Positions 11,260 through 17,799 of a DNA stretch of 17,799 bases are shown in pieces; the first letter of the stretch is position 1; every line of letters begins with the position of its first letter. Under the pieces are notes generated by a model. The model made no database searches. It saw nothing but the letters and a program-made list of their open reading frames with translations, and was not told the DNA's origin. The stretch covers positions 1 through 17,799 of the forward strand of contig JAGXNU010000021.1 of NCBI GenBank assembly GCA_019894815.1, written 5' to 3'. Made by a program: the position numbers and the translations under genes. This stretch comes from Promethearchaeota archaeon. Lineage in GTDB: Archaea > Asgardarchaeota > Lokiarchaeia > Sigyniarchaeales > SOKP01.

Positions 11260-12633
11260 TTAAAATTTAAAGTCCTTTCCTAGTTTATTTAAAAAGGAAG
11301 GATCAATATTTCCTAAACCAGGCATTCCTTTACCTTTACCTTTTTTTTGCATTTGTAGGAATCTCTTCATAAATTTCTTCATTTGATTGTATTGATCAAG
11401 CATCTTATTTATAGTTGAGTAATCTGTACCACTTCCAATCGCGATCCGACGTTTTCTAGTTTTTTTAATTATTTTTGGGTCCTCCTTTTCTGCTGAAGTC
11501 ATGGAATTGAGTACGACCTCCCATCGCTCCAGATTTTTCTCTGCATCTTCTTTTAGTACATCTGGGATATTACCGCCTCCCATCATTGTTAAAAGTTGCT
11601 TCATTTTTCCTACTTTCTTTATGCTTTTTAATTGATAATAGAGATCTTCCAAAGTGAACTTTCCATGCATCATCCGTTTTTGCATATCAGGATCTATATC
11701 AACTTCTGCGTCTTGTACTGCTTTAACCAACCCTTCTAAGTCAGGTTTTCCTAATAGTGTTCCGACAAACGTAGTTGGTTGGAATTCTTCCAATTCATCG
11801 ATTTTTTCTCCAAGGCCTATAAACCTTATTGATTGACCCGTAGCAGCACATGCTGATAGAGCACCTCCACCTTTGGCGGTTCCATCCAATTTGGTTACTA
11901 TAATGCTTCCGATTTTAGTAGATTTCGAAAATTCTTCTGCTTGATTGTAAGCTTGCTGACCCAAGGTCCCATCGATAACTAAAATGACTTCATTAGGTTT
12001 TAAAGCGCTTTCAATTTGTGTCATTTCTTTCATGAGCTCTTTTTCTTCCTTATGACGTCCTGCTGTGTCAACAAGAATAATATCATGTCCCTCATTTATT
12101 GCTTTTTTAGTTTCTCTCACTGCTATCTTAATAGCATTTTTCTCTGTCGGATTTCCATAACTCTTAATTCCAACTTGATTAGATAATTGAACTAGTTGTT
12201 CATAAGCACCAGGTCGCCATGTGTCAGTGGTGACCGATGCAACCTTATAACCTTTACTTTTATAATATCGAGCTAACTTCCCAATAGTCGTGGTTTTTCC
12301 CGAACCTTGAATACCAACAAGTAAAATCACATTATGTTTCCCTGATTTTATTCTTATTGGTGCGACTTTTCCTCCGAGAACTTTAATGAGTTGATCGTGA
12401 ACTAGTTTGATTATAAAATCTTTTCTTTGAGCGCGTTTAAGTGTGGTATTCGTTGCTTCTTTTTTTATGCTTTCTGTCATCTCAAAGACTAATTCTACTT
12501 TTACATCAGCTTGAAGCAAGCTACGTTGTAATTCTTGTATGAGGATGTTAATTGCATCTTTATCCACTTGTGGTAATCTCCTTAATTTCCGTAAAGCATT
12601 ATCCAAGGATCTACCAAGTTGCTCTAAAACCAT
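11260..12633 (-). CDS. srp54: Signal recognition particle GTPase SRP54
   Basis: Binds signal peptides emerging from ribosomes and delivers the complex to the membrane receptor FtsY, together with 7S RNA and SRP19. With the start at the ATG at 12633 the protein has 457 aa and begins MVLEQLGRSLDNALRKL, the standard archaeal N-terminus. The four-helix N domain covers about 1-85. The G domain has GIQGSGKTT (107-115), DTWRPGA, DTAGRH (189-194), and TKLDGTAKGGG (247-257). The methionine-rich M domain runs from about 295, including RRIAIGSGT and MKKFMKRFLQMQKKGKGK. The frame is also open to a GTG at 12651, but an AT-rich TATA-like element at 12665-12676 predicts a transcript start near 12645, which favours the ATG. 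It is the first gene of a tight minus-strand operon. Confidence 0.97.
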   Translation of the reverse strand: MVLEQLGRSLDNALRKLRRLPQVDKDAINILIQELQRSLLQADVKVELVFEMTESIKKEATNTTLKRAQRKDFIIKLVHDQLIKVLGGKVAPIRIKSGKHNVILLVGIQGSGKTTTIGKLARYYKSKGYKVASVTTDTWRPGAYEQLVQLSNQVGIKSYGNPTEKNAIKIAVRETKKAINEGHDIILVDTAGRHKEEKELMKEMTQIESALKPNEVILVIDGTLGQQAYNQAEEFSKSTKIGSIIVTKLDGTAKGGGALSACAATGQSIRFIGLGEKIDELEEFQPTTFVGTLLGKPDLEGLVKAVQDAEVDIDPDMQKRMMHGKFTLEDLYYQLKSIKKVGKMKQLLTMMGGGNIPDVLKEDAEKNLERWEVVLNSMTSAEKEDPKIIKKTRKRRIAIGSGTDYSTINKMLDQYNQMKKFMKRFLQMQKKGKGKGMPGLGNIDPSFLNKLGKDFKF

Positions 12634-12664
12634 TATAGAATCATAACTCACGTTTTTTATACTT

Positions 12665-12676
12665 AATATATTTAAA
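12665..12676 (-). promoter_or_regulatory. Candidate TATA box for the srp54-led operon
   Basis: On the minus strand this reads TTTAAATATATT, centred about 37 nt upstream of the srp54 ATG at 12633. The implied start near 12645 lies after the alternative GTG at 12651 and so supports the ATG. The rest of the divergent spacer 12652-12818 is AT-rich, with promoter-like sequence and no other recognisable feature. Confidence 0.4.
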
Positions 12677-12802
12677 TCTGTGATATTATTAAATCCTTAT
12701 TTAATATTTCTGATAATTAGACCATCTTAAAAATATAAAAATTTAAACAAATAATAATTATTAAAGAATATCAGAAAAAATAAAATATATGATTATATAA
12801 TA

Positions 12803-12807
12803 GGTGA
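12803..12807 (+). promoter_or_regulatory. Shine-Dalgarno GGTGA upstream of aIF5A
   Basis: GGTGA stands 11 bases before the ATG at 12819, at the long end of usual spacing. It fits the 16S rRNA 3' end and supports the annotated start. Confidence 0.55.
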
Positions 12808-12818
12808 ATTAACAAAAA

Positions 12819-13247
12819 ATGTCAATAAGGCGTACAGAAATCCAGAAGATAAAAACGGGTCAATATATTATGGTCGATGAGGAACCATGTATTGTTAAAG
12901 CGACAGAAAGAAGTAAATCTGGTAAGCACGGACACGCAAAAGTTAGAGTCGTTTGCGTGGGAGTTTTTGATAATAACAAAAGATCCATTACTGTTCCATC
13001 AGGTCATCTAATGGCAGTACCAGAAATCATAAAAGATAATGCTCAGATTAATTTTATTGAAGAGACATTGATCAATATAATGAATCTCGAGACTTACGAG
13101 TCAGTGGATGTTGCTTGGCCCAAAAGTGAGGAAATGATCGCAAAATTAAAGGAATTACAAGCAGATCCAGCAAAGTTGTCCAATGCTCAAGTAGAGTATT
13201 GGCAACTTGCAGGGAAGTCATTAATTAATAGAGTTATCACAAATTAA
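12819..13247 (+). CDS. Translation factor aIF5A (eIF5A/EF-P family)
   Basis: Binds the ribosome near the E and P sites and relieves stalling at difficult peptide bonds. The 142 aa are normal for an archaeal IF5A. The N-terminal SH3-like barrel carries the hypusination loop RSKSGKHGHAKVRV, with K36 the residue modified by deoxyhypusine synthase. The C-terminal OB-fold follows (FDNNKRSITVPSGHLMAVPE and onward), with a C-terminal helix in EYWQLAGKSLINRVI. No deoxyhypusine synthase gene is in the window. It is divergent from srp54 and 83 nt upstream of NAD kinase. The identification is very secure. Confidence 0.97.
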   Translation: MSIRRTEIQKIKTGQYIMVDEEPCIVKATERSKSGKHGHAKVRVVCVGVFDNNKRSITVPSGHLMAVPEIIKDNAQINFIEETLINIMNLETYESVDVAWPKSEEMIAKLKELQADPAKLSNAQVEYWQLAGKSLINRVITN

Positions 13248-13330
13248 GGTTATTCAAAAATATACTTTATTTTTATTAATTTATTCAAAATGTTATTTGA
13301 GTTTCATAATCCGCTTAAATCTTGAGTTAA

Positions 13331-14257
13331 ATGGAGAAAAAAGCTATAAGTTTAGCGTGTAGGATGGATTCGGAAAGAGCAATTAAATTAACTAAGAGAA
13401 TTTTTGATTTCTTGATAAAAAAAGGCGAAAAAGTACATTTAGAAACTAGAATAGCACCTAAAATTTTACCTCATAATGGCATGGATCTTAAAGAGATGAC
13501 AGCAGAGAATACAAAATTCATAATTTCTGCTGGAGGTGATGGTACAGTATTGAGAGTAGCTAGTGGTTTGTCTCAAAGAAATCCCCCTCCAATCTTAGGT
13601 GTAAATATCGGTTCTATCGGCTTTTTAGATGAAACAAATGAAAGAACGGTGTTCAATGATATAAATAAAGTATTGGCTGGTGAATTTAAAATTGAGACTT
13701 GCTCTAAAATAGCAGCATATATCGTTAGAGAATCTGATGAGATAAAACTTAATAATGCCTTAAATGAGATCTTAATTGTTTCATCTAAAAGTTCTAAAGT
13801 ACTCTTAGTCTCTGTAAAAATCAATGGGACTTACTTAAATAGAAGTTATTTGGACGGTGTTATAATTTCGACCTCTGTGGGTTCAACAGCTTATAATTTA
13901 AGCGCGGGTGGAGCAATTGTTGATCCTTCATTAGATATAATGGAATTAACCCCCCTTAATAGTTATGCCAGATCTGGTCTTAAACCCATCATCCTTCCTA
14001 TCAGCAGTGAAATCGAAATTAAATTGCTAAGACCACGCTTAAACGCAAAAATCGTTATTGATGGACAGAGAACATTTAAAAAAATACAACCTAATACAAT
14101 AATCAAGATTCGCAAGAGTAATTCTCATTCAAAATTTATTCGTCTCTCGAGAGATCTAAGCACTAACTACATAAACCGATTAAGAAAAAAAATTATAGGT
14201 ACAATAAGAGTTCCTCTTGATGACAGCCCAGAAGAAGAGTTCAATTCTGATTTTTGA
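13331..14257 (+). CDS. nadK: NAD kinase
   Basis: Phosphorylates NAD to NADP in the cytosol. The 308 aa are slightly longer than most archaeal enzymes (about 250-280), mainly at the C-terminus. The glycine-rich catalytic motif GGDGT is at 68-72 (D70 catalytic), followed by GVNIGSIGFLDE (90-101). The second conserved block, VGSTAYNLSAGGAIVDPSLD, and then LTPLNSYARSGLKPIILP form the beta-sandwich NAD site. The C-terminal tail is basic (SNSHSKFIRLSRD, NRLRKKI) and then acidic (DDSPEEEF). The start at 13331 gives the usual first strand (KAISLAC). The last 38 bases overlap the start of nob1 in another frame, suggesting coupled translation. Confidence 0.95.
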   Translation: MEKKAISLACRMDSERAIKLTKRIFDFLIKKGEKVHLETRIAPKILPHNGMDLKEMTAENTKFIISAGGDGTVLRVASGLSQRNPPPILGVNIGSIGFLDETNERTVFNDINKVLAGEFKIETCSKIAAYIVRESDEIKLNNALNEILIVSSKSSKVLLVSVKINGTYLNRSYLDGVIISTSVGSTAYNLSAGGAIVDPSLDIMELTPLNSYARSGLKPIILPISSEIEIKLLRPRLNAKIVIDGQRTFKKIQPNTIIKIRKSNSHSKFIRLSRDLSTNYINRLRKKIIGTIRVPLDDSPEEEFNSDF

Positions 14258-14768
14258 TACTAATATTTTTCTCAGGGGAGTTGATCTTAATTTATTTCCA
14301 AACAAGATATATACTACACCAGAAATCATAAATGAGATTGAAGTAAAAAGATATGAATCTCGTAACAGGAATATTATCAATAGAATACAAGCTGCAATTG
14401 TGAGTAGAAAGCTTATTATTGAGAGCCCTTCTGAGAAATATGTTAACTATGCCAAAACTATAGCAAAAAATACAGGAGACTTAAAAGCGTTGTCTGATCA
14501 AGATTATAGTGTTATAGCACTAGCCTTAGAATTAATGAATTCTCAACCTTTTGTTATAGAACTCTTTACAAATGATTATTCAATCCAGAACGTTTGTTTT
14601 GAGCTAAATATTACTGTAAAATCCTTATTTAGAAGTGGTATTGAACACCAGGTTAAGTTCGAAGTCTATTGTCCTCATTGTCAGACTATACATGATAGCG
14701 ATAAATTAAACGAAATCTGTGATGTGTGTAGTTCTCGACTGAAACGTAGACCTAAAAAGGATTTTTAA
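14220..14768 (+). CDS. nob1: Ribosome biogenesis endonuclease Nob1
   Basis: Cleaves the 3' end of precursor 16S rRNA during small-subunit maturation. With the ATG at 14220 the protein has 182 aa; a TTG three bases earlier is also in frame. The PIN nuclease domain has D13 (IFDTN), E39 (PEIINEIE), D95 in LSDQDYSVIALAL, and D119 in TNDYSIQNVC, the expected acidic quartet. The conserved NTGDLKALSDQD block and FTNDYSIQN are classic Nob1. The C-terminal zinc ribbon uses C151-P-H-C154 and C167-D-V-C170, followed by a basic tail (RLKRRPKK). It overlaps the end of nadK by 38 bases. The start lies within a region with no clear Shine-Dalgarno, consistent with coupling to nadK. The family assignment is strong. 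Confidence 0.93.
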   Translation: MTAQKKSSILIFDTNIFLRGVDLNLFPNKIYTTPEIINEIEVKRYESRNRNIINRIQAAIVSRKLIIESPSEKYVNYAKTIAKNTGDLKALSDQDYSVIALALELMNSQPFVIELFTNDYSIQNVCFELNITVKSLFRSGIEHQVKFEVYCPHCQTIHDSDKLNEICDVCSSRLKRRPKKDF

Positions 14769-14782
14769 AATTAAATGGTGGA

Positions 14783-14793
14783 AAATATAAATA
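14783..14793 (+). promoter_or_regulatory. Candidate TATA box for fen1
   Basis: The AAATATAAATA-type box lies in the 68-nt gap between nob1 and fen1, about 48 nt before the fen1 ATG at 14837. It would place the start near 14813 and allow fen1 to be transcribed on its own as well as from upstream. Confidence 0.35.
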
Positions 14794-14836
14794 AACATGC
14801 CTACTCATATATTGAAATTATTGAGAAGATGACAAA

Positions 14837-15886
14837 ATGGGTATAAAAATAAATGAATTAGTAAAAGATGTACGAAAAACTATCTCGTTCGAAAACCTTT
14901 TAAATAAAAAAATAGCTATAGATGCATTTAACGCCATTTACCAATTTTTAGCCATTATTCGTCAAAGAGATGGTACTTTACTAATGGATTTGGAAGGAAA
15001 TGTAACTTCTCATTTATCGGGATTATTTTATCGCAATATTAAGTTCTTAGAATATAACATTAAACCTATTTATGTATTTGATGGAAAACCTCCTGAATTG
15101 AAACTAGATACTATTAATGAAAGGCGAAAAATTAAAGCAGAAGCTAAAGAAAAAATGATTAAGGCTCGAGAGGAGGGAGATTTTAAAGAAGCAAAAAAAC
15201 AAGCCCAAAGAACATCCAAATTGGATGATAATATGATTGAAGAAAGTAAATCATTGCTGAAACACATGGGAATTCCCGTTGTAGAAGCAACTTCAGAAGG
15301 GGAAGCACAATCTGCTTATTTGGTAAATAGAGGAGATGCTTGGGCTAGTGCATCTCAAGATTACGATACATTATTATTTGGATGTGAACGATTTCTACGA
15401 AATTTTAGTGTAAACCGTAGTAAAAAGATGAAAGATACAACAATTTCCTTAGATATTGAATATATTTCTCTATCAAAATTTTTAGTTAATTTGGGAATTA
15501 CTCGTGAACAACTCATAGATATGGGAATCCTTATTGGTACAGATTTTTTCCCCGGAATTAAAGGAATAGGACAACATAAAGCATTGGAATTGATAAAAAA
15601 GCATGATTCTTTGGAAAATATTCTCAAGAATAATGTACAGATATCTGGAAAGCAATTAAATATCGATATAGAAAAAGTCCAACGTGTTAAAGATATCTTT
15701 TTGAATCCAAATATTAATCCTAATTATCCAAAAATTACATGGAGAAAAGTAGATTATGATAAATTAGAGGAACTGTTGGTAGAAAAGCACAATTTTTCTA
15801 AAAATAGAGTTGATAGTGCCCTTAAAAAGTTAAAGGATTTAGATTCAGCTAAAAAGCAAATATCTTTGGATAGTTTTTTCAAATAA
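14837..15886 (+). CDS. fen: Flap endonuclease FEN1
   Basis: Structure-specific nuclease that removes 5' flaps during Okazaki-fragment maturation and base-excision repair. It has 349 aa, the normal archaeal length, beginning MGIKINELVKD. The N region has D29 (AIDAFNAIYQF) and D82 (YVFDGKPPELK). An Arg/Lys/Glu-rich helical arch covers about 95-130. The I region has E154 and E156 in ATSEGEAQSAY, and D175 and D177 in SASQDYDTLLFG. D236 in LIGTDFFPG and the helix-turn-helix GIKGIGQHKAL (240-250) follow. The C-terminal QISLDSFF (341-348) is a textbook PCNA-interacting box. It lies between nob1 and cdc48 on the same strand. The call is secure. Confidence 0.97.
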   Translation: MGIKINELVKDVRKTISFENLLNKKIAIDAFNAIYQFLAIIRQRDGTLLMDLEGNVTSHLSGLFYRNIKFLEYNIKPIYVFDGKPPELKLDTINERRKIKAEAKEKMIKAREEGDFKEAKKQAQRTSKLDDNMIEESKSLLKHMGIPVVEATSEGEAQSAYLVNRGDAWASASQDYDTLLFGCERFLRNFSVNRSKKMKDTTISLDIEYISLSKFLVNLGITREQLIDMGILIGTDFFPGIKGIGQHKALELIKKHDSLENILKNNVQISGKQLNIDIEKVQRVKDIFLNPNINPNYPKITWRKVDYDKLEELLVEKHNFSKNRVDSALKKLKDLDSAKKQISLDSFFK

Positions 15887-15960
15887 AAAATATAAAATAG
15901 AAAAATTTTTACAAATTCAATAATTATTAAAATAAACTTTTAAAAAAGAATCGATCGAAG

Positions 15961-17799
15961 ATGTCAGCAAAAGACAATCAAAATGGGAAAGATGAAAAGG
16001 GATTACAAAAATTAACTTTGAGGGTTCAAAAAGCAAAAAAGAGAGATATTGGTAGGAATATCATTAGAATTGATACGATTACCATGGAGAAATTACTGAT
16101 TAAAACTGGTGATGTTATTTCATTGTTTGGAAAAAAAGAAAGTGCTGGAATAGCTTGGCCTAGTTATCCTCAAGATAGTGGTTTAGGGATAATTAGAATC
16201 GATTCCAGACTACGAAAAAATACAAGTACGAATATTGATGATACCATTGAAATTCGAAAAGTTAAAGCATTACCTGCTCAAAATATTGTATTAGCACCCT
16301 CCAATGTAAAAATTAGAACAAATCCCCGTTTTGAAAATTTCGTAAAAAGACGCTTAAATAATTATCCTGTAACTATTGATGATTTCATATATATTTCTAT
16401 AGGAATTAGTAGAGAAATTGCGTTTAAGGTCATAAGCATGAGACCGAATGGTGTATGTTTGATTAAACCCGAAACGCAACTACATATCAGTGAAGTCGTA
16501 TCAGAAGATGAAGATCGAGGATCCGAATATCTTACCTACGAAGATGTGGGTGGTCTAGATAGAGAAATTGAACGAGTAAGAGAGATGGTTGAATTACCTC
16601 TTAGACATCCTTCTTTATTTAAAAGATTAGGTATCGATCCTCCAAAAGGAGTTTTATTAAGAGGACCTCCAGGTTGCGGTAAAACTCTATTAGCGAAAGC
16701 AGTAGCGAATGAAAGTGAGGCACATTTTATATCTATTAACGGTCCTGAAATAATGAGTAAATTTTATGGCGAATCGGAAAAAAAATTACGCAAGCTTTTT
16801 GAAGAAGCTGAAGAAAAAAGTCCTTCGATTATATTTATTGATGAAATTGATGCAATTGCACCTAAGAGAGAAACTGTAACAGGAGAAGTTGAGCGTAGAG
16901 TTGTTGCTCAGTTGCTTGCATTAATGGATGGTCTTCATGGTAGAGGGAAAGTCATTGTAATTGGTGCTACAAATAGACCCAATAGCTTAGATTCTGCTCT
17001 AAGGCGACCAGGAAGATTTGATCGTGAGATTGAAATAAAAGTACCAAATGAAAAAGGGAGACGGGAAATTTTCTTGATACATACTAGAAATATGCCTCTA
17101 GAAAAGAAAATTCAACTGAATGAATTTGCAAATATCACTCATGGTTTTGTAGGAGCAGATATTTCTGCTGTTTGCAGAGAAGCGGCCATGTCATCATTGA
17201 GACGATATTTACCTCAAATAAATTTAGAATCTGAAATTATTGATCCCGAATTATTAGAACAAATTAGTGTTACACAGGGAGATTTTGAAAATGCGATGAA
17301 AGAAGTTTTACCATCAGGGATCCGAGAAGTATTTGTAGAGATCCCAAATGTAACGTGGGATCAAATTGGTGGATTAGAAGATTTAAAACAAAAGTTGATA
17401 GAATCAGTAGATTGGCCTTTATCCCACCCTAATATTTTCATCAGAATGGGAATTACACCTCCAAAGGGAATATTACTTTATGGTCCGCCTGGATGTGGAA
17501 AGACACTTCTTGCAAGAGCAGTTGCTAATGAAAGTAAAGCCAATTTCATTTCTGTCAAGGGTCCAGAACTTTTATCAAAATTCGTAGGAGAAAGTGAAAA
17601 AGCAATTCGAGAAGTTTTTCGAAAAGCAAAATTAGCGGCACCATGTATTATTTTCTTTGATGAATTTGACTCCATTGCACCAAGCAGGGGTAGGCACACA
17701 TCAGATTCGGGAGTGTCAGAAAAGGTTTTATCCCAATTCTTGACTGAATTAGATGGACTAGAAATTAAAAAAGATATTATAGTGATTGCCGCTACAAAT
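15961..17799 (+). CDS. CDC48/VCP-type AAA+ ATPase (VAT), first 613 codons, cut by right edge
   Basis: Hexameric unfoldase that pulls proteins out of complexes and feeds the proteasome. The frame stays open from the ATG at 15961 to the window end. The N-terminal double-psi barrel plus clam domain covers about 1-185 (KLTLRVQKAKKRDIGRNIIR near the start). The D1 AAA module starts at DVGGL (195-199), with Walker A GPPGCGKT (235-242), Walker B IIFIDEIDAIAP (D294, E295), and the arginine-finger block LRRPGRFDRE. D2 starts at IGGL (469-472), with Walker A GPPGCGKT (508-515) and Walker B IIFFDEFDSIAP (D567, E568), and is truncated soon after the sensor-1 Asn region (AATN). The 74-nt spacer from fen1 is AT-rich, with no clear Shine-Dalgarno before the ATG. 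The missing part would be the end of D2 and the C-terminal tail. Confidence 0.95.
   Translation, partial: MSAKDNQNGKDEKGLQKLTLRVQKAKKRDIGRNIIRIDTITMEKLLIKTGDVISLFGKKESAGIAWPSYPQDSGLGIIRIDSRLRKNTSTNIDDTIEIRKVKALPAQNIVLAPSNVKIRTNPRFENFVKRRLNNYPVTIDDFIYISIGISREIAFKVISMRPNGVCLIKPETQLHISEVVSEDEDRGSEYLTYEDVGGLDREIERVREMVELPLRHPSLFKRLGIDPPKGVLLRGPPGCGKTLLAKAVANESEAHFISINGPEIMSKFYGESEKKLRKLFEEAEEKSPSIIFIDEIDAIAPKRETVTGEVERRVVAQLLALMDGLHGRGKVIVIGATNRPNSLDSALRRPGRFDREIEIKVPNEKGRREIFLIHTRNMPLEKKIQLNEFANITHGFVGADISAVCREAAMSSLRRYLPQINLESEIIDPELLEQISVTQGDFENAMKEVLPSGIREVFVEIPNVTWDQIGGLEDLKQKLIESVDWPLSHPNIFIRMGITPPKGILLYGPPGCGKTLLARAVANESKANFISVKGPELLSKFVGESEKAIREVFRKAKLAAPCIIFFDEFDSIAPSRGRHTSDSGVSEKVLSQFLTELDGLEIKKDIIVIAATN

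Noticed and set aside
14775..14846. 23-codon frame (MVENINKHAYSYIEIIEKMT...) overlapping the fen1 start codon, a possible leader peptide
   Set aside because: The best TATA candidate (14783-14793) lies inside it, so the fen1 transcript would begin after its ATG. It has no ribosome site and no recognisable content.
17478..17699. Minus-strand open frame opposite the second AAA module of cdc48
   Set aside because: It mirrors the conserved Walker A and B coding region of an obvious gene and has no features of its own.
1..17799. CRISPR arrays, insertion sequences, tRNA or rRNA genes, prophage or integration sites
   Set aside because: The spacers are short and AT-rich. I found no regularly spaced repeats, no terminal inverted repeats with transposase, no tRNA-like cloverleaf and no integrase.

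Overview
The window is AT-rich, gene-dense archaeal DNA. The informational genes are all of archaeal type: SRP54 with an archaeal-style N-terminus, aIF5A with the hypusine loop, Nob1 (PIN domain plus zinc ribbon), FEN1 with a C-terminal PCNA-binding motif, and a CDC48/VAT double-AAA ATPase. There is also a TrmY-like SPOUT protein, an AMMECR1 protein, and a small protein that reads like a longin/roadblock domain. Together these suggest an Asgard archaeon, perhaps Lokiarchaeia-like. That placement is an inference from gene style and is not proven by any single marker here. I see no CRISPR array, insertion sequence, tRNA or rRNA.

Layout. 1-137 is the start of a class II aldolase gene running off the left edge on the minus strand. 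294-1382 is a Y-family DNA polymerase (DinB/Dpo4), convergent with a Hal2-like bisphosphate nucleotidase (1383-2315, minus). A divergent promoter region carrying two dyad symmetries leads to an orphan seven-helix membrane protein (2528-3271), then the longin-like protein (3354-3767). An ACT-like minus-strand gene (3768-4223) abuts the latter tail to tail. An orphan 117-aa gene (4443-4796) follows.

From 12633 down to 4805 the minus strand carries a long co-directional run: srp54, trmY-like, dihydroorotase, AMMECR1, FGGY sugar kinase, an SCP2-domain protein, and a fused 2-hydroxyacid dehydrogenase/class II aldolase. The first five genes lie 15-25 nt apart and look like one operon in which housekeeping genes run into a sugar kinase. 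The SCP2 and fusion genes follow after larger gaps, with an oligo-T run between them. Kinase, dehydrogenase and aldolase would fit phosphorylation, oxidation or reduction, and cleavage of a hydroxy-acid or keto-sugar substrate that I cannot identify. Another class II aldolase starts at the left edge, but on the far side of several unrelated genes.

Divergently from srp54, the plus strand carries aIF5A, NAD kinase, nob1 (overlapping the NAD kinase gene), fen1 and the first 613 codons of cdc48, which runs off the right edge.

The points most worth following are the dehydrogenase-aldolase fusion with its kinase neighbourhood, its start region (a one-base frame conflict or a non-AUG start), the Lys in place of its catalytic Arg, the degenerate TrmY homologue, and the tail-to-tail genes that share a TAATTA stop palindrome.
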